Positions 45,856-55,867 of a stretch of DNA of 64,000 nt are shown here, piece after piece. Position numbers and translations under genes: made by a program. The DNA comes from Tepidimonas sediminis (lineage in GTDB: Bacteria > Pseudomonadota > Gammaproteobacteria > Burkholderiales > Burkholderiaceae_C). The notes beneath the pieces were generated by a model, which saw only the letters and a program-made list of their open reading frames with translations, searched no databases and had not been told where the DNA came from. The stretch lies in contig NZ_VJND01000007.1 of assembly GCF_007556605.1 (NCBI RefSeq), forward strand, positions 1-64,000, in the 5' to 3' direction. Each line of letters starts with the position of its first letter. The stretch's first letter is position 1.

Positions 45856-46872
45856 ATGGAATTCGTCCTCGTCTCGTTGCTCAACGGGGTCAGCTACGGC
45901 CTGCTGCTGTTCATGCTCAGCTCGGGCCTGACGCTGATCTTCTCGATGATGGGCGTGCTCAACTTCGCGCACGCCAGCTTCTACATGCTCGGCGCGTATT
46001 TCGCCTACGCGCTGTCGCAGGTGACGGGTTTCTGGGTGGCGCTGCTGGTGGCGCCGCTGCTGGTGGGGGTGGCAGGCGCGCTGTTCGAGCGCTACAGCCT
46101 GCGCAAGGTGCACAAGTTCGGCCACGTGCCCGAGCTGCTGATCACCTTCGGGCTGTCATACGTGATCCTGGAGCTGGTGCAGCTGGTCTGGGGGCGCACG
46201 GCGGTGCCGTTCCGTCCGCCGGCGAGCCTGCAGGGCCCGGCGTTCACGCTGATCCATTACGCCGACGACACGATGGGCTTCGTCTGGGGGCGTGCCGCCG
46301 CCGAGGTGTGCGCGCAGGCGGCCTGCACGCCGTTTCCGGCCACGCGCGCGTTCATGATGCTGGTGGCGGTGGGGATGCTGGTGGCGCTGTGGCTGCTGAT
46401 CACGCGCACGCGCGTCGGACTCGTGATCCAGGCTGCGCTGACGCACCCGCAGATGGTGGAGGCGCTGGGCCACAACGTGCCGCGCGTCTTCATGCTGGTC
46501 TTCGGTACCGGCTGCGCGCTGGCCGGGCTGGCCGGCGTCATCGGCGGCAGCACCTTCGTCACCGAGCCGGCGATGGCCGCCACGCTCGGGTCGCTGGTGT
46601 TCGCGGTGGTGGTGATCGGGGGCCTCGGCTCGCTGCCGGGGGCGTTCGTCGCGTCGCTCCTGATCGGCGTCATCCAGACGTTCGCGGTGGCGATGGACCA
46701 CTCGATCGGCTCGCTGCTGGAAAGCGTGGGCGTACCGCTGTCCGAGGCGCTGCGCGGCAAGGACTTCCTGCGCCTGACGCTGTCGCAGGTGGCGCCGGTG
46801 CTGCCGTATCTGTTCCTGGTGCTGATCCTGATCTTCCGCCCGAAAGGGCTGCTGGGCACGCGCGACCATTGA
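45856..46872 (+). CDS. Liv-type ABC importer permease, LivH-like
   Basis: This 338-residue inner-membrane permease has about eight helices and LivH family parts: LLNGVSYGLLLFMLSSGLTL, SMMGVLNFAHASFYMLGAY, the cytoplasmic coupling segment ALTHPQMVEALGHNVPRVFM, and GGLGSLPGAFVASLLIGVIQ. The ATG at 45856 (MEFVLV) is chosen; an ATG 30 bp upstream is in frame. A periplasmic loop with two cysteines (AEVCAQAACTPF) is unusual. It pairs with the LivM-like gene 26 bp on. Confidence 0.93.
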   Translation: MEFVLVSLLNGVSYGLLLFMLSSGLTLIFSMMGVLNFAHASFYMLGAYFAYALSQVTGFWVALLVAPLLVGVAGALFERYSLRKVHKFGHVPELLITFGLSYVILELVQLVWGRTAVPFRPPASLQGPAFTLIHYADDTMGFVWGRAAAEVCAQAACTPFPATRAFMMLVAVGMLVALWLLITRTRVGLVIQAALTHPQMVEALGHNVPRVFMLVFGTGCALAGLAGVIGGSTFVTEPAMAATLGSLVFAVVVIGGLGSLPGAFVASLLIGVIQTFAVAMDHSIGSLLESVGVPLSEALRGKDFLRLTLSQVAPVLPYLFLVLILIFRPKGLLGTRDH

Positions 46873-46898
46873 TCGACCGAGAAGCGGATGACCCCGTC

Positions 46899-48194
46899 AT
46901 GAGCAAGGCGTACTACGAATTCCGCCCTTACAACGTCGGCCGCTGGGTCGTGTGGTCGCTGTTTGCGCTGGTGCTGCTGCTGGCGCCGCAGTTGTTCAGC
47001 AGCAACCTGGCGGTCAGCATGCTGTCGCAGATGGGCATCGCCATCATCGCCTGCCTGTCGTACAACATGCTGCTCGGGCAGGGCGGCATGCTCAGCTTCG
47101 GGCATGCGGTCTACTCGGGCCTGGGCTCGTACGTGGCGATCCACACGCTGCTGAAGGTGGCCGAGGGTGGGGTGACGGTACCGGTGTCGCTGATCCCGCT
47201 GGTGGGGGGACTGGCGGGCTGGTTCTTCGCCGCGTTGTTCGGCTGGGTGACGACGCGCAAGGCCGGCACCGCGTTCGCGATGATCACGCTGGGCGTGGGC
47301 GAACTGGTGTTCGCGCTGTCGCTGATGTTCTCGGACTTCTTCGGCGGTGAGGCCGGCATCAGCGCCGATCGCGTCGTGGGCGAGCCCTTCCTCGGCATCA
47401 CCTTCGGTCCGGCCGTGCAGGTGTACTACCTGATCGCGCTCTACACCTTCGTGTGCGTGGCGGCGATGTTCGCCTTCACGCGCACGCCGCTGGGGCGCAT
47501 CCTCAACGCCGTGCGCGACAACCCCGAGCGCGTCGAGTTCATCGGCTACGACACGCAGGTGGTGCGCTACCTGGCGTTCATGGTGTCGGGCTTCTTCGCC
47601 GGCATCGCCGGCGGCCTGGCGGCGCTCCAGTTCGAGATCGTCACCGCCGAGGTGGTGGGGCCGCTGCGCTCCGGCGCCTACCTGCTGTTCACCTTCCTCG
47701 GCGGGGCGACGTTCTTCTTCGGGCCGATCATCGGCGGGGTGCTGATGGTGCTGGCGCTGGTGTTCCTCTCCGAGCTGACCAAGGCGTGGCTGCTGTACCT
47801 GGGGCTGATCTTCCTGTTCATGGTGATGTACGCCCCGGGCGGCATCGCCAGCCTGATCATGATGAACCTGCGCGTGGCGGCGTTCGGTCGGCTGCGCGAG
47901 CTGTGGGTGAGCTACCTGGCGCTGGGCGGCACGGGGCTGGTGGCGCTGGCCGGTGCCGGAGGCCTCGTGGAGATGGTCTACCACCTGCAGCTCAACGCCT
48001 CCATCGGCTCGGAGGTGGAGTACCTCGGTGCGGTGCTGGACGTGCGCTCGGCGCAGAGCTGGTTCGGTTCGGCGTTCGTGATGGTCACCGGCGCGGCGCT
48101 GTTCGAACTGGCGCGGCGGCGCTTCCGCGCGCACTGGGACGAGATCCAGCTCGACATCGAGAAGGAAATCAAGCGGCGGGAGCTGGCGGCATGA
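46899..48194 (+). CDS. Liv-type ABC importer permease, LivM-like, extended
   Basis: This 431-residue permease shows the LivM pattern: YNMLLGQGGMLSFGHAVYSGLG, GWVTTRKAGTAFAMITLGVGEL, RILNAVRDNPERVEFIGYD and MYAPGGIASLIM. The family core ends near residue 330. A further 100 residues follow, with two more hydrophobic segments and a charged tail (HWDEIQLDIEKEIKRRELAA). The tail is probably cytoplasmic. It overlaps the ATPase gene by 4 bp (ATGA). Confidence 0.92.
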   Translation: MSKAYYEFRPYNVGRWVVWSLFALVLLLAPQLFSSNLAVSMLSQMGIAIIACLSYNMLLGQGGMLSFGHAVYSGLGSYVAIHTLLKVAEGGVTVPVSLIPLVGGLAGWFFAALFGWVTTRKAGTAFAMITLGVGELVFALSLMFSDFFGGEAGISADRVVGEPFLGITFGPAVQVYYLIALYTFVCVAAMFAFTRTPLGRILNAVRDNPERVEFIGYDTQVVRYLAFMVSGFFAGIAGGLAALQFEIVTAEVVGPLRSGAYLLFTFLGGATFFFGPIIGGVLMVLALVFLSELTKAWLLYLGLIFLFMVMYAPGGIASLIMMNLRVAAFGRLRELWVSYLALGGTGLVALAGAGGLVEMVYHLQLNASIGSEVEYLGAVLDVRSAQSWFGSAFVMVTGAALFELARRRFRAHWDEIQLDIEKEIKRRELAA

Positions 48195-49000
48195 GGCATG
48201 CGACGAACCCTGAAGGCGGCGCCGGCGTGCCGGCGCTGGAGCTGCGCAACGTGGTCAAGCGCTTCGGCAAGACCGAGATCATCCGCGGGGTGAGCCTGGC
48301 GGTGCGGCGAGGCGAGCGCGTGGCCGTCATCGGACCCAACGGGGCGGGCAAGTCGACGCTGTTCAACCTCATCAGCGGGCGCTTTCCTCCCAGCAGCGGC
48401 GAGATCCTGCTCAACGGTCGGCGCATCGACGGCAAGCGGCCGTTCGAGATCAACCGCCTGGGCCTGAGCCGCAGCTTCCAGATCACCAACATTTTCCCGA
48501 AGCTGAGCGTGTTCGAGAACCTGCGCTGCGGCGTGCTGTGGAGCCTGGGCTACCGCTACACGTTCCTGAAGTTCCTGGCCGATCTGGACGACGCCAACGA
48601 GCGCGCCGAAGCACTGCTGGACCGCATCGGTCTGCGCAAGAAGCGCGACACGCTGGCGATGAACCTGACCTATGCCGAGCAACGCGCGCTGGAGATCGGC
48701 ATCACCATCGCCGGCGGGGCCGACGTGATCCTGCTGGATGAGCCTACCGCCGGCATGAGCAAGAGCGAGACGCGCCGCTTCATCGAATTCATTCGCGAGG
48801 TCACCGAGGGGCGCACGCTGCTGACGGTGGAGCACGACATGGGGGTGGTGTTCGGCCTGGCCGACCGCATCGCGGTGGTGGTCTACGGCGAGGTGATCGC
48901 CTTCGATACGCCTGAGGCGGTCAAGGCCAACCCGCGTGTACAGGAGGCCTACCTCGGCTCGGTGCTGGCCGAGCAGCAGGCTGCCGAGGCCGCCCACTGA
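48191..49000 (+). CDS. Liv-type ABC importer ATPase, LivG-like
   Basis: This 269-residue ATPase energises the importer. Walker A is GPNGAGKSTLFNLISG, the Q-loop lies in SRSFQITNIFPKLSVFENL, and Walker B with the catalytic Glu is DVILLDEPTAGM. The signature motif is LTYAEQRALEIG in place of LSGGQ, a deviation seen in LivG-type proteins. The switch histidine is in LTVEHDM. It is coupled to livM-like upstream and followed 20 bp later by the second ATPase. Confidence 0.94.
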   Translation: MRHATNPEGGAGVPALELRNVVKRFGKTEIIRGVSLAVRRGERVAVIGPNGAGKSTLFNLISGRFPPSSGEILLNGRRIDGKRPFEINRLGLSRSFQITNIFPKLSVFENLRCGVLWSLGYRYTFLKFLADLDDANERAEALLDRIGLRKKRDTLAMNLTYAEQRALEIGITIAGGADVILLDEPTAGMSKSETRRFIEFIREVTEGRTLLTVEHDMGVVFGLADRIAVVVYGEVIAFDTPEAVKANPRVQEAYLGSVLAEQQAAEAAH

Positions 49001-49020
49001 CGCCCGCCCGCGGAGGAACC

Positions 49021-49719
49021 ATGCTGCAGATCGACAACCTGCACGCCTTCTACGGCAAGAGTCACGTGCTGCACGGCGTGCGCTTTCACGTCGGGGCGGG
49101 CGAGATCGTCGCGCTGCTCGGGCGCAACGGCTCGGGCCGCTCCACCACCGCCAAGGCGATCATGGGACTGGTGGACGCGGAGGGCGACATCCGCTACCGC
49201 GGCGAGCGCATCACGGGGCTCAAGCCGTTCGAGGTGGCGCACCGGGGCATCGGCTACGTGCCGGAAAGCCGGGACATCTTTCCGAAGCTGACGGTGCACC
49301 AGAACCTGACCCTGGGCATCAAGGGGCGCGGCCGTGGCGCGCGCTGGAGCTACGACGACATGTACGCGCTGTTTCCCCGCCTGAAGGAGCGCCAGCACAC
49401 CGAGGCCGGCGTGCTGTCAGGTGGCGAGCAGCAGATGCTGACGCTGTGCCGCTCGCTGATGGGCGACCCCGACCTCATCATCATCGACGAGCCCACCGAG
49501 GGCCTGGCGCCCAAGATCGTCGAGCAGGTGGCCGACTACCTGCGTGCGCTCAAGGGCCGCGGCATCTCGGTGCTGCTGATCGAGCAGAAGCTGACCATCG
49601 CGCTGGACATCGCCGACCGCGTGCTCGTGATGGGCCACGGCAGCATCGTCTTCGACGGCACGCCGCAGGATCTGAAGGCCAATCCCTACGTGCGGCGGGA
49701 GTGGCTGGAAGTCGGCTGA
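49021..49719 (+). CDS. Liv-type ABC importer ATPase, LivF-like, Walker A Arg
   Basis: This 232-residue second ATPase has a normal signature ([15 protein letters not shown]), Walker B ([15 protein letters not shown]) and switch region ([16 protein letters not shown]). Walker A reads [16 protein letters not shown]: the invariant lysine is Arg40 (codon CGC at 49138-49140). The Q/K at the switch histidine position (IEQK) is usual for LivF. ATP hydrolysis at this site may be weak, with LivG-like carrying the load. GCGGAGGAACC precedes the ATG. Confidence 0.93.
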   Translation: MLQIDNLHAFYGKSHVLHGVRFHVGAGEIVALLGRNGSGRSTTAKAIMGLVDAEGDIRYRGERITGLKPFEVAHRGIGYVPESRDIFPKLTVHQNLTLGIKGRGRGARWSYDDMYALFPRLKERQHTEAGVLSGGEQQMLTLCRSLMGDPDLIIIDEPTEGLAPKIVEQVADYLRALKGRGISVLLIEQKLTIALDIADRVLVMGHGSIVFDGTPQDLKANPYVRREWLEVG

Positions 49720-49778
49720 GTGTGCGGCGGCAGACAACTGGGTGACAGTGCGGCGTCGCCGCCAGCGCCCGCGCTGCC

Positions 49779-49808
49779 TAGAATGCCAGCCAGCCGAACG
49801 ACCGTTCG
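49779..49808 (+). promoter_or_regulatory. -10 box and fatty-acid operator before the beta-oxidation operon
   Basis: TAGAAT (49779-49784) is followed after 10 bp by CGAACGACCGTTCG (49795-49808). The operator has perfect CGAACG/CGTTCG arms and differs from the etfBA operator only at one central base. Position relative to the -10 box is nearly the same in both places (10 versus 11 bp). No clear -35 is seen. The fadB-like ATG is 33 bp further on. Confidence 0.6.
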
Positions 49809-49841
49809 ATTGCATCCGATTCCCTTTCGAGGAGGCTGTCC

Positions 49842-51959
49842 ATGACCGCTCACTACCAGGTCCACGGCGACGTGGCCGTCATCACGCTGGACAACCCGCC
49901 CGTCAACGGGCTGGGCCTGAGCACACGCCAGGCCATCGCCCGGGGGTTGGACCGCGCCCACGACGACGAGGCGGTGCGCGCCATCGTCATCACCGGCGCC
50001 GGCAAGGTGTTTTCCGGCGGTGCCGACATCAAGGAGTTCGGCACGCCCCGCGCGTATCAGGACCCGAACCTGCTCAGCCTGATCCTGACGCTGGACCATG
50101 CGCGCAAGCCGGTGGTGGCGGCGGTGCACGGCGTGTGCATGGGCGGCGGGCTGGAGCTGGCGCTGGGCGCGCACTACCGCATCGCCGTGCCAGGTACCAA
50201 GGTGGCGCTGCCGGAGGTCAAGCTCGGCCTGATCCCGGGCGCCGGCGGCACGCAGCGGCTGCCGCGCGTGCTGGGCGTGGAGCCGGCGCTGAACATGATC
50301 GTCAGCGGCGAGCCGGTGGCAGCCGAGGTGCTGGCGCAGGTGCCTGGGCAGCGGCTGTTCGACCGCATCGCCGCCAGCGCCGACACGCTGCTGCAGGAGG
50401 CGCTGGCGCTGGCGCGCGAGGCGGCCCAGCGCCATGCCGACGGCACACCGCTGCCGCGCGTGCGCGACCTGCCGTGTCGCCATCCGCAGGGCGACGCGTA
50501 CTTCCAGTTCGCCCGCAACATGGTGGGGGCGCAGGCCAGGCACTACCCGGCCCCGCTCAAATGCATCGACGCGGTGCAGGCCGCCACGACCAAGCCGTTC
50601 GACGAGGGGCTGGCGCAGGAGCGGCAGACCTTCCTGAACCTGATGACCGATCCGGTGAGTCTGGCGCTGCGCCACGTGTTCATGGCCGAGCGCGCCGCAG
50701 GCAAGATCGCCGACGTGCCGGAAGACACCCCGCTGCGCGACATCCGTGCGGTGGCGGTGATCGGCGCCGGCACGATGGGCAGCGGCATCACGATCAACTT
50801 CCTCAACATCGGCCTGCCGGTCACGATCCTGGAGACGAAACAGGAGGCGCTGGAGCGCGGCGTGGCCAACATCCGCGCGGTCTACGAAGGTCAGGTGGCC
50901 AAGGGCAAGCTCAAGCCGGAGCAGATGCAGGAGCGCCTGAGCCTGCTGCGCACGACGCTGTCGTACGACGACATCCGCGACGCCGATCTCGTCATCGAGG
51001 CGGTGTTCGAGGATCTGGAGGTCAAGCGCCAGGTGTTCGAGCGGCTCGACGCGGTCATGAAGCCGGGTGCGATCCTGGCCACCAACACCTCGACGCTGGA
51101 CGTCAACAAGATCGCCGCCTTCACCAAGCGGCCGCAGGACGTCATCGGCACGCACTTCTTCAGCCCCGCGCACGTCATGAAGCTGCTGGAGGTGGTGCGC
51201 GGCGCCGCCACCGCCAAGGACGTGCTGGCCACCATCATGGCGCTGGGCAAGAGAATCAAGAAGACCTGCGTCGTCAGCGGAGTGTGCGACGGCTTCATCG
51301 GCAACCGCATGATCGAGCAATACAGCCGCCAGGCCGGCTTCCTGCTGGAGGAGGGCTGCACGCCCGAGCAGGTGGATCGCGCGATCGAGAAGTTCGGCTT
51401 CGCGATGGGGCCGTTCCGCATGGGCGACCTGGCCGGCAACGATGTGGGCTGGTACATCCGCAAGCGCCGCTACGTCGAGAAGCCTCACCTGCGCTATTCG
51501 CCGATCGCCGACCGGCTGTGCGAGATGGGGCGCTTCGGGCAGAAGACCGGCGCGGGCTGGTACGACTACCAGCCGGGCAAGCGCGACGCCATCCCAAGCC
51601 CGCTCGTCAACCAGATGATCGAGGATTACCGCAAGGAGCGGGGCATCACCCCGCGCAAGATCAGCGACGAGGAGATCGTGCAGCGGCTGGTGTTCGCGCT
51701 GGTCAACGAGGGCGCGCACATCCTGGAGGAGGGCATCGCCGCGCGCGCCAGCGACATCGACATGGTGTACCTGACCGGCTATGGCTTTCCGGCCTGGCGC
51801 GGCGGCCCGATGCACTACGCCGAGCAGTTCGGCCTGTTCAACGTGATGCAGGCGATGAAGCGCTTTGCGCGCAACCCCAACGACGATGCGCAGTTCTGGC
51901 AGCCGGCGCCGCTGATCCAGCGGCTGGTGGCCGAGGGCAAGGGCTTCGCCGCGGCCTGA
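49842..51959 (+). CDS. Bifunctional enoyl-CoA hydratase / 3-hydroxyacyl-CoA dehydrogenase
   Basis: This 705-residue FadB/FadJ-like enzyme performs the hydration and second oxidation of beta-oxidation. The crotonase domain (1-190) has [15 protein letters not shown] and [19 protein letters not shown] with both catalytic glutamates. An NAD domain starts at residue 306 ([11 protein letters not shown]), with [15 protein letters not shown] and [17 protein letters not shown]. Two 3HCDH C-terminal repeats follow. It is first in a seven-gene operon; GAGGAGGCTGTCC gives a strong ribosome site. Confidence 0.95.
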   Translation: MTAHYQVHGDVAVITLDNPPVNGLGLSTRQAIARGLDRAHDDEAVRAIVITGAGKVFSGGADIKEFGTPRAYQDPNLLSLILTLDHARKPVVAAVHGVCMGGGLELALGAHYRIAVPGTKVALPEVKLGLIPGAGGTQRLPRVLGVEPALNMIVSGEPVAAEVLAQVPGQRLFDRIAASADTLLQEALALAREAAQRHADGTPLPRVRDLPCRHPQGDAYFQFARNMVGAQARHYPAPLKCIDAVQAATTKPFDEGLAQERQTFLNLMTDPVSLALRHVFMAERAAGKIADVPEDTPLRDIRAVAVIGAGTMGSGITINFLNIGLPVTILETKQEALERGVANIRAVYEGQVAKGKLKPEQMQERLSLLRTTLSYDDIRDADLVIEAVFEDLEVKRQVFERLDAVMKPGAILATNTSTLDVNKIAAFTKRPQDVIGTHFFSPAHVMKLLEVVRGAATAKDVLATIMALGKRIKKTCVVSGVCDGFIGNRMIEQYSRQAGFLLEEGCTPEQVDRAIEKFGFAMGPFRMGDLAGNDVGWYIRKRRYVEKPHLRYSPIADRLCEMGRFGQKTGAGWYDYQPGKRDAIPSPLVNQMIEDYRKERGITPRKISDEEIVQRLVFALVNEGAHILEEGIAARASDIDMVYLTGYGFPAWRGGPMHYAEQFGLFNVMQAMKRFARNPNDDAQFWQPAPLIQRLVAEGKGFAAA

Positions 51960-52000
51960 GGCGCCGCACGCACACGCATTTCCGCCAAGGGACACCCATC

Positions 52001-53176
52001 ATGAGCAACGCCGTCATCGTTTCCACCGCACGCACGCCGCTGGCCAAGAGCTGGAAAGGCGCCTTCAACATGACCCACGGGGCCACGCTGGGCGGCCACG
52101 TGGTGCGCGCCGCCATCGAGCGCGCCCGGCTCGATCCGGCCGAGGTCGAGGATGTGATCATGGGCTGCGCCAACCCCGAGGGCGCCACCGGCTGGAACAT
52201 CGCGCGCCAGATCGCGCTGGCGGCCGGCTGTCCGGTCAGCGTCAGCGGCATCACCGTCAACCGCTTCTGCTCCTCCGGTCTGCAGACCATCGCGATGGCC
52301 GCGCAGCGCATCATGAGCGGCGAGGGCGAGATCTTCGTGGCCGGCGGGGTCGAGAGCATCTCGTGCGTGCAGAACGAGATGAACAGGCACATGTTCACCG
52401 ACCCGCTGCTGCTGCAGCGCAAGCCCGAGATCTACTGGACCATGCTGCAGACCGCCGAGCAGGTGGCCAGGCGCTACGGCATCACGCGCGAGCAGATGGA
52501 CGAATACGGGGCCGCCAGCCAGCAGAAGGCGTGCGCCGCCGCCGCCGCGGGCAAGTTCGACGACGAGATCGTGCCGATCACCGTCACCGCCGGCGTCGTG
52601 GACAAGGTGCGCGGCCTGGTGACGAAGGAGGTCACGGTCAGCCGCGACGAGGGGCTGCGCGAGGGCACGACGGTGCAGGCCATCGCCGCCATCAAGCCTG
52701 CGATCCCCGGCGGCACGATCGCCGCCGGCAACGCCAGCCAGTTCTCCGACGGTGCAGGCGCCTGCGTGGTGATGGACGAGAAGGTGGCCGAACGCAAGGG
52801 GCTGCAGCCGCTCGGGCGCTTCCTGGGCTTTGCGGTGGCCGGTTGCGAGCCCGACGAGATGGGCATCGGGCCGGTGTTCGCGGTGCCCAAGGTGCTCAAG
52901 CGCCTGGGGCTGACGGTGGACGACATCGACCTGTGGGAGCTCAACGAGGCGTTCGCGGTGCAGGTGATCTACTGCCGCGACCGCCTCGGCATCCCGTCGG
53001 AGCGGCTCAACGTCAACGGCGGCGCGATCGCGATCGGTCACCCCTACGGCATGTCCGGCCAGCGTCTGACCGGCCATGCGCTGATCGAGGGCAGGCGCCG
53101 CGGCGCCAAGCGCGTCTGCGTCACGATGTGCATCGGCGGCGGCATGGGGGCGGCCGGCGTGTTCGAGGTGTTGTGA
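52001..53176 (+). CDS. Acetyl-CoA acyltransferase (thiolase), FadA-like
   Basis: This 391-residue thiolase cleaves 3-ketoacyl-CoA. The acyl-accepting Cys90 is in [45 protein letters not shown] and the second active-site cysteine in [13 protein letters not shown] complete the set. The usual Ala after GHP is Tyr here. ATG at 52001 is supported by CCAAGGGA; the long open frame upstream is a shadow of the fadB-like gene. It lies 41 bp after that gene. Confidence 0.95.
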   Translation: MSNAVIVSTARTPLAKSWKGAFNMTHGATLGGHVVRAAIERARLDPAEVEDVIMGCANPEGATGWNIARQIALAAGCPVSVSGITVNRFCSSGLQTIAMAAQRIMSGEGEIFVAGGVESISCVQNEMNRHMFTDPLLLQRKPEIYWTMLQTAEQVARRYGITREQMDEYGAASQQKACAAAAAGKFDDEIVPITVTAGVVDKVRGLVTKEVTVSRDEGLREGTTVQAIAAIKPAIPGGTIAAGNASQFSDGAGACVVMDEKVAERKGLQPLGRFLGFAVAGCEPDEMGIGPVFAVPKVLKRLGLTVDDIDLWELNEAFAVQVIYCRDRLGIPSERLNVNGGAIAIGHPYGMSGQRLTGHALIEGRRRGAKRVCVTMCIGGGMGAAGVFEVL

Positions 53177-53177
53177 C

Positions 53178-55034
53178 ATGACCAGCGGGCTGCGCGCGGC
53201 GATCGACTTCCTGCTGCACGACTGGCTGCAGGTCGAGGCGCTGTGCGCGCGGCCGCGCTATGCCGAGCACGCGCGCGACACGTTCGACGCCGTGCTCGAT
53301 ACCTGCGAGCGCCTGGCGCGCGACAAGTTCGCGCCCCACAACCGCACGGTGGACGTGCAGGAGCCGCGCATGGAGGACGGCCGCGTGGTGCTGCCGGCCT
53401 GCACGCACGAGGCCTGGCGCGCCTATGCCGAAAGCGGCATGCTGGCCGCGGCGCAGGATGCCGGGCTGGGCGGCATGCAGCTGCCCTACGTGGTCGAGGC
53501 GGCCGGCAACGCCTTCTTCGCCGCCGCCTCGGTCAGCATCAGCGCGGCGATGCTCACGGTCGGCAACGCCAACCTGCTGCTGGCGCACGGCACGCCGGCG
53601 CAGCGGCGCGCGTTCGCGCTGCCGCAGCTGGCCGGGCGTTTCGCCGGCACGATGTGCCTGAGCGAGCCGCAGGCCGGCTCGAGCCTGAGCGACATCACGA
53701 CGCGCGCCGAGCCCGATGGGCCGGACTTCGAGGTCGAGACGCTGGGACCACGCTACCGGCTGCGCGGCGCCAAGATGTGGATCAGCGCCGGTGAGCACGA
53801 GTTGACCGACAACATCGTGCACCTGGTGCTGGCCAAGATCCCCGGGCCGGACGGACGGCTGGTGCCGGGCGTGAAGGGCATCTCCCTGTTCATCGTGCCG
53901 AAGTGGCTGGTGACACCCGACGGCCAGCGCACCGAGCGGCGCAACGACGTCGCGCTGGCCGGGCTCAACCACAAGTGCGGCTGGCGCGGCACGCCCAACA
54001 CGCTGCTCAACTTCGGCGAGGGGCGCCATCCGGTGACCGGGCCCGGGGTCGGGCCGGGGCTGGACGGGCAGGGGGCCGGTGCGGTCGCCTACCGGGTCGG
54101 CGCGGTGGGCGACGGCCTGCGCTGCATGTTCCACATGATGAACGAGGCGCGCATCGGCGTCGGCATGGCCGCCACGATGCTGGGCATGGCGGGCTACCTC
54201 GCCAGCCTGGAGTACGCGCGCACGCGGCTGCAGGGGCGGCCGGTCGGTCCGGCCGGCAAGGACCCGGCGCAGCCGCCGGTGCGCATCATCGAGCACGCCG
54301 ACGTCAGGCGCATGCTGCTGGCGCAAAAGGCCTACTGCGAGGGGGCGCTGGCGCTGGAGCTGTACTGCGCCCGGCTGGTGGATGAGCAGCGCACCGGTGA
54401 GGCGGCCGCCGCCGAGGAGGCCCGGCTGCTGCTGGAGCTGCTGACGCCGATCGCCAAGAGCTGGCCGAGCGAGTGGTGCCTGGAGGCCAACAGCCTGGCG
54501 ATCCAGGTGCACGGCGGCTACGGCTACACGCGCGACTTTCCGGTGGAGCAGTACTGGCGCGACAACCGCCTCAACATGATCCACGAGGGCACGCACGGCA
54601 TCCAGGCGCTCGACCTGCTCGGACGCAAGGTTCTGCTCGAGCAGGGGCGGGCGCTGGCGCTGCTGGGGCGGCGCGTGGAGGCGACGGCCGCACGCGCCGA
54701 CGCCGTGCCGGCGCTGGCAGGCCATGCCGCCGCGCTGCGGCAGGCATGGCAGGCGCTGCTGGCGGCCACGCACGCGGCCTGGGAGGGAGGCGACCCTGTC
54801 GCGGCGCTGGCCAACGCCGTGCCGTACCTGCAGGCGTTCGGCCACACGGTGATCGCGTGGCTGTGGCTGGACGTGGCGCTGGTGGCGGCCGGCCGCCCCG
54901 ATGCGGCCAGCCTCGGCCGCGTGCAGGCGTGCCGCTACTTCTTCCACTACGAGCTGCCGCGGACCGGTCCGTGGCTGCAGGTGGTGCGCACGCGCGACCT
55001 GACCTGCGCCACGATGCCCGAGGAAGCGTTCTGA
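53178..55034 (+). CDS. Acyl-CoA dehydrogenase, large type (second copy)
   Basis: This 618-residue flavoprotein is the first oxidation enzyme of the operon. It shares architecture with the gene at 2075 but is clearly diverged. The flavin/substrate motif is MCLSEPQAGSSLSDITTRAE, KMWISAGEHELTDNIVHLVLAK is shared with its relative, and the catalytic-base position is Glu470 in NMIHEGTHGIQ. The C-terminal extension ends RDLTCATMPEEAF. It starts one base after the thiolase stop. Electrons would go to EtfAB, whose operon carries the same operator. Confidence 0.93.
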   Translation: MTSGLRAAIDFLLHDWLQVEALCARPRYAEHARDTFDAVLDTCERLARDKFAPHNRTVDVQEPRMEDGRVVLPACTHEAWRAYAESGMLAAAQDAGLGGMQLPYVVEAAGNAFFAAASVSISAAMLTVGNANLLLAHGTPAQRRAFALPQLAGRFAGTMCLSEPQAGSSLSDITTRAEPDGPDFEVETLGPRYRLRGAKMWISAGEHELTDNIVHLVLAKIPGPDGRLVPGVKGISLFIVPKWLVTPDGQRTERRNDVALAGLNHKCGWRGTPNTLLNFGEGRHPVTGPGVGPGLDGQGAGAVAYRVGAVGDGLRCMFHMMNEARIGVGMAATMLGMAGYLASLEYARTRLQGRPVGPAGKDPAQPPVRIIEHADVRRMLLAQKAYCEGALALELYCARLVDEQRTGEAAAAEEARLLLELLTPIAKSWPSEWCLEANSLAIQVHGGYGYTRDFPVEQYWRDNRLNMIHEGTHGIQALDLLGRKVLLEQGRALALLGRRVEATAARADAVPALAGHAAALRQAWQALLAATHAAWEGGDPVAALANAVPYLQAFGHTVIAWLWLDVALVAAGRPDAASLGRVQACRYFFHYELPRTGPWLQVVRTRDLTCATMPEEAF

Positions 55035-55072
55035 GCGAAGCCGACACGAGCGACGAGAGGAGACACGACACC

Positions 55073-55867
55073 ATGACCACCCGCACCGTTGCCCAACTGT
55101 TCGACCTCAGCGGGCGCGTCGCGCTCGTCACCGGCGGCTCGCGCGGGCTGGGCCTGCAGATCGCGCAGGCGCTCGGCGAGGCCGGCGCCAAGCTGATGCT
55201 GGCCGCGCGCAAGGCCGACGAGCTGGAGGAGGCGGTGGCCGCGCTGCAGGCGCAGGGCATCGACGCGCGCTGGTGTGCCGCCGACTGCGCGCGCGAGGAG
55301 GATCTGCACCGCCTGGGGCAGGAGACGCTGCAGCGTCTGGGCGACATCGACATCCTCGTCAACAACGCCGGGGCGGCCTGGGGCGCGCCGGCCGAGGATC
55401 ACCCTCTGGAGGCCTGGGACAAGGTGATGAACCTCAACATCCGCGGCTACTTCATCCTGAGCCAGTACGTGGGCCGTCACAGCATGATCCCGCGCCGCCG
55501 CGGCAGCATCGTCAACATCGCCTCGATCGCCGGCCTGGGCGGCAACCCGCCCGATCTCAGAACCCTGGCCTACAACACCTCCAAGGGTGCGGTGATCAAC
55601 TTCACGCGCGCGCTGGCGGCCGAGTGGGGGCGCTACGGCATCCGGGTCAACGCCATCTGTCCGGGCTTCTTTCCGAGCAAGATGACGCGCGGTACGCTGC
55701 AGGCCCTGGGCGAGCAGCGGCTGGCGGCGCACGCGCCGCTGCAGCGGCTGGGCGACGACGAGGATCTGAAGGGGGCGGCGGTGCTGTTCGCCTCCGACGC
55801 CGGCAAGCACATCACCGGCCAGTGGCTCGCGGTCGACGGAGGCGTCAGTGCCGTCGTCGGAGGTTGA
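55073..55867 (+). CDS. SDR-family oxidoreductase
   Basis: This 264-residue short-chain dehydrogenase has the NAD(P) motif ALVTGGSRGLGLQIAQAL, the NNAG motif in DILVNNAGAAW, the catalytic Ser-Tyr-Lys set (NIASIAG and YNTSKGAVINF), and NAICPGFFPSKMT. The end HITGQWLAVDGGVSAVVGG is typical. AGAGGAGACACGACACC supplies the ribosome site. It overlaps the thioesterase gene by 20 bp. It may act on a hydroxyacyl or related intermediate; the substrate is unknown. Confidence 0.92.
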   Translation: MTTRTVAQLFDLSGRVALVTGGSRGLGLQIAQALGEAGAKLMLAARKADELEEAVAALQAQGIDARWCAADCAREEDLHRLGQETLQRLGDIDILVNNAGAAWGAPAEDHPLEAWDKVMNLNIRGYFILSQYVGRHSMIPRRRGSIVNIASIAGLGGNPPDLRTLAYNTSKGAVINFTRALAAEWGRYGIRVNAICPGFFPSKMTRGTLQALGEQRLAAHAPLQRLGDDEDLKGAAVLFASDAGKHITGQWLAVDGGVSAVVGG

